Below, one piece after another: positions 5,744 through 6,761 of a DNA stretch of 6,761 bases. Position 1 is the stretch's first letter, and every line of letters starts with the position of its first letter. Under the pieces are notes generated by a model that saw only the letters and a program-made list of their open reading frames with translations, was not told the origin of the DNA and did not search any database. A program made the translations under genes and the position numbers. This stretch comes from CBFIJI01 sp965662885 (lineage in GTDB: Bacteria > Bacteroidota > Bacteroidia > Flavobacteriales > Flavobacteriaceae): the NCBI GenBank assembly GCA_965662885.1, contig CBFIJI010000109.1, positions 1 through 6,761 of the forward strand, in the 5' to 3' direction.

Positions 5744-6349
5744 TTAATCATTGGACAAAGGTTGGCGTGCTTTATATGCTTTTATATCTCCTTTGATGTC
5801 CTTTTCAACAGATTTCAGGTATTTTTCTCTTTTCTTTTGGGAAACAAATGGTACGGACCAAAATTGCCTAGTCTTGGTAAAAAGAGATAATCTCCAACCA
5901 AATACAAAGGTATAAACGCCCATCACTAACCTTAGTTTCACAGAGTTTAGATACAAGGTGATCACAGGAAGAGAGGGTGCTCCGTGAGTGACGTAGGTTC
6001 TGATTTTCTTGTCTTTTAAGAAGGGTCTTGGATAGGCATATAGTTTCGTAATATTGACAAATTCGTAAGCAAAACCTGGTGTGAAAACCTCATCAAAAAA
6101 TATCTCGGTTCTCGGGGTAAGTCTGAACCACCACACGGGAGATATAATATAAATATTTTCAGACCATGTAACCAGATCCTTAAAAGATTGCATTAATTCA
6201 TTTCTTGGTCGTGTAAAACTACACCGGTATAAATCAATAACTTCAATTTCATCAGAATGTTTTTGTAATCCATTTAAAACGGTTTTAAATATACCGTCAT
6301 AACAAAAAGAACTCTGATCGGGATGTCCAATAATTATAAGATTTTTCAT
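5744..6349 (-). CDS. Flavodoxin-2-fold NAD(P)H-dependent oxidoreductase (quinone reductase-like)
   Basis: A 201-residue protein of the NQO/KefF/MdaB-type flavodoxin-2 family, cytoplasmic FMN or FAD enzymes that pass two electrons from NAD(P)H to quinones or similar acceptors. The N-terminal strand and phosphate loop are MKNLIIIGHPDQSSFCY (1-17). The isoalloxazine-contact segment is ISPVWWFRLTP (69-79), followed by FFDEVFTPGFAYEF (84-97), and THGAP (121-125) stands where relatives have a T-x-G-G-type loop. The C-terminal part KTRQFWSVPFVSQKKREKYL (159-178) matches the usual end of the family. Compared with the common P-x-x-L-K-G-x-x-D-R-V-F pattern, the lysine and arginine positions are E82 and E87, so the protein is a divergent member. 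The start at 6349 gives the family N-terminus directly. The substrate is unknown. An LRR-like frame ends 85 bp upstream on the same strand. Confidence 0.85.
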   Translation of the reverse strand: MKNLIIIGHPDQSSFCYDGIFKTVLNGLQKHSDEIEVIDLYRCSFTRPRNELMQSFKDLVTWSENIYIISPVWWFRLTPRTEIFFDEVFTPGFAYEFVNITKLYAYPRPFLKDKKIRTYVTHGAPSLPVITLYLNSVKLRLVMGVYTFVFGWRLSLFTKTRQFWSVPFVSQKKREKYLKSVEKDIKGDIKAYKARQPLSND

Positions 6350-6434
6350 GAGGCTAAACTTATGAAAAATGTATTCAAAATACAGCGTAGAATGAATTTT
6401 TAAATTTTTATTAATGTTCTCTCAGTAGAATTCC

Positions 6435-6686
6435 CTATTTCTTAACATATACTCTATTTATGTATACTGTTTTTAATTTTTTAAGGTTTGATATGTCCTG
6501 AGGGACATCATTTTGTTCAAAGATTTTAATAAACATAACCTTCCCTTTTTTCTTTTTGGAATCGAGAGCTAAGGAGGGCATCCTTGATAATAATATTTTG
6601 CGATAAACATAAAGAGAATCAGTATCCTTAATTTGAGTGTTTACTAGAAGCCGTTTGGCACCAACATAATCACCCTTATTAATCAT
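6435..6686 (-). CDS. Short leucine-rich-repeat-like protein, possibly the 3' fragment of a broken gene
   Basis: An 83-residue frame. Residues 1-35 include NKGDYVGAKRLLV, which resembles a TPR-like helix, and 49-75 (KVMFIKIFEQNDVPQDISNL then KKLKTVY) fit one leucine-rich repeat of the form L-x-x-L-P-x-x-I-x-x-L-K-x-L-K-x-L. Only one repeat is present, while LRR proteins normally have several, so the C-terminus looks cut short. The same reading frame stays open upstream to the window edge except for one TAG at 6692-6690, and the upstream part encodes a membrane helix. The 83-residue product may therefore be the tail of a gene broken by a nonsense mutation, or a genuine small protein starting at 6686. 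The AGGA before that ATG is too close to act as a Shine-Dalgarno sequence. No function can be assigned. Confidence 0.4.
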   Translation of the reverse strand: MINKGDYVGAKRLLVNTQIKDTDSLYVYRKILLSRMPSLALDSKKKKGKVMFIKIFEQNDVPQDISNLKKLKTVYINRVYVKK

Positions 6687-6761
6687 TTCCTAGAAATACC
6701 CTATTTTTTCAAGTAAAATCATAGGAACAATTAAGAATAAAAGGAACAAGACTAGCGTTAC
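6687..6761 (-). pseudogene. Upstream in-frame continuation of the LRR-like frame, ending in an amber codon; cut by the window edge
   Basis: Read on the minus strand from 6761, this stretch is in frame with the 6435-6686 frame. It encodes a strongly hydrophobic helix, VTLVLFLLFLIVPMILL, then EKIGYF and a TAG stop at 6692-6690, then Glu and the Met that opens the downstream frame. It could be the membrane anchor of the same gene, separated by one nonsense codon, or the 3' end of a separate gene that continues beyond the edge. More sequence to the right is needed to decide. Confidence 0.35.

Noticed and set aside
1..6761. CRISPR array, tRNA, toxin-antitoxin pair, phage or insertion sequence genes
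   Set aside because: I looked on both strands and saw no spaced repeats, cloverleaf, transposase, integrase or short overlapping gene pair.

Overview
The window looks like chromosomal DNA from a marine or environmental member of the Bacteroidota, most likely Flavobacteriaceae. The evidence is AT-rich DNA, starts without Shine-Dalgarno sequences, an SLC45-type sugar transporter next to a GH65 maltose phosphorylase, a cytophagalysin-like (M43) lipoprotein protease, and a Gre-like factor of the flavobacterial type. I ran no composition count or database search; family calls come from motifs read by eye.

Layout. Positions 1-3527 are all minus strand. In transcription order they hold a Gre-like transcription factor (3081-3527), a polytopic membrane protein (2413-2979), a spacer with a perfect 9-bp palindrome (2271-2289), an MFS sugar transporter (811-2184) and the N-terminal third of a GH65 phosphorylase that runs off the left edge (1-701). 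A 164-bp divergent spacer leads to two plus-strand genes, an M43 metalloprotease lipoprotein (3692-4795) and a small lipoprotein (4816-5250). They are probably one operon and end at a strong hairpin terminator (5319-5370). Positions 5371-5743 are gene-free but contain interrupted inverted repeats. A flavodoxin-fold NAD(P)H oxidoreductase (5744-6349) and a short leucine-rich-repeat-like reading frame (6435-6686) follow on the minus strand. The latter reading frame continues to the right edge through a single in-frame amber codon.

How the genes work together. Transporter and phosphorylase form a plausible maltose uptake and phosphorolysis module: maltose is imported intact, then split by phosphate into glucose and beta-glucose-1-phosphate. 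The beta-phosphoglucomutase and LacI-type regulator often found in such loci are not in the window. The protease and small lipoprotein probably act at the cell envelope. The other genes look like unrelated neighbours.

No CRISPR array, tRNA, rRNA, insertion sequence or clear defence system was seen. The most interesting signals are subtle. A 10-A tract sits at the domain boundary of the Gre-like gene. A hexanucleotide repeat sets the length of the propeptide-to-catalytic linker of the protease. An in-frame stop splits the right-edge gene. The 5408-5508 region is a structured, gene-free stretch.
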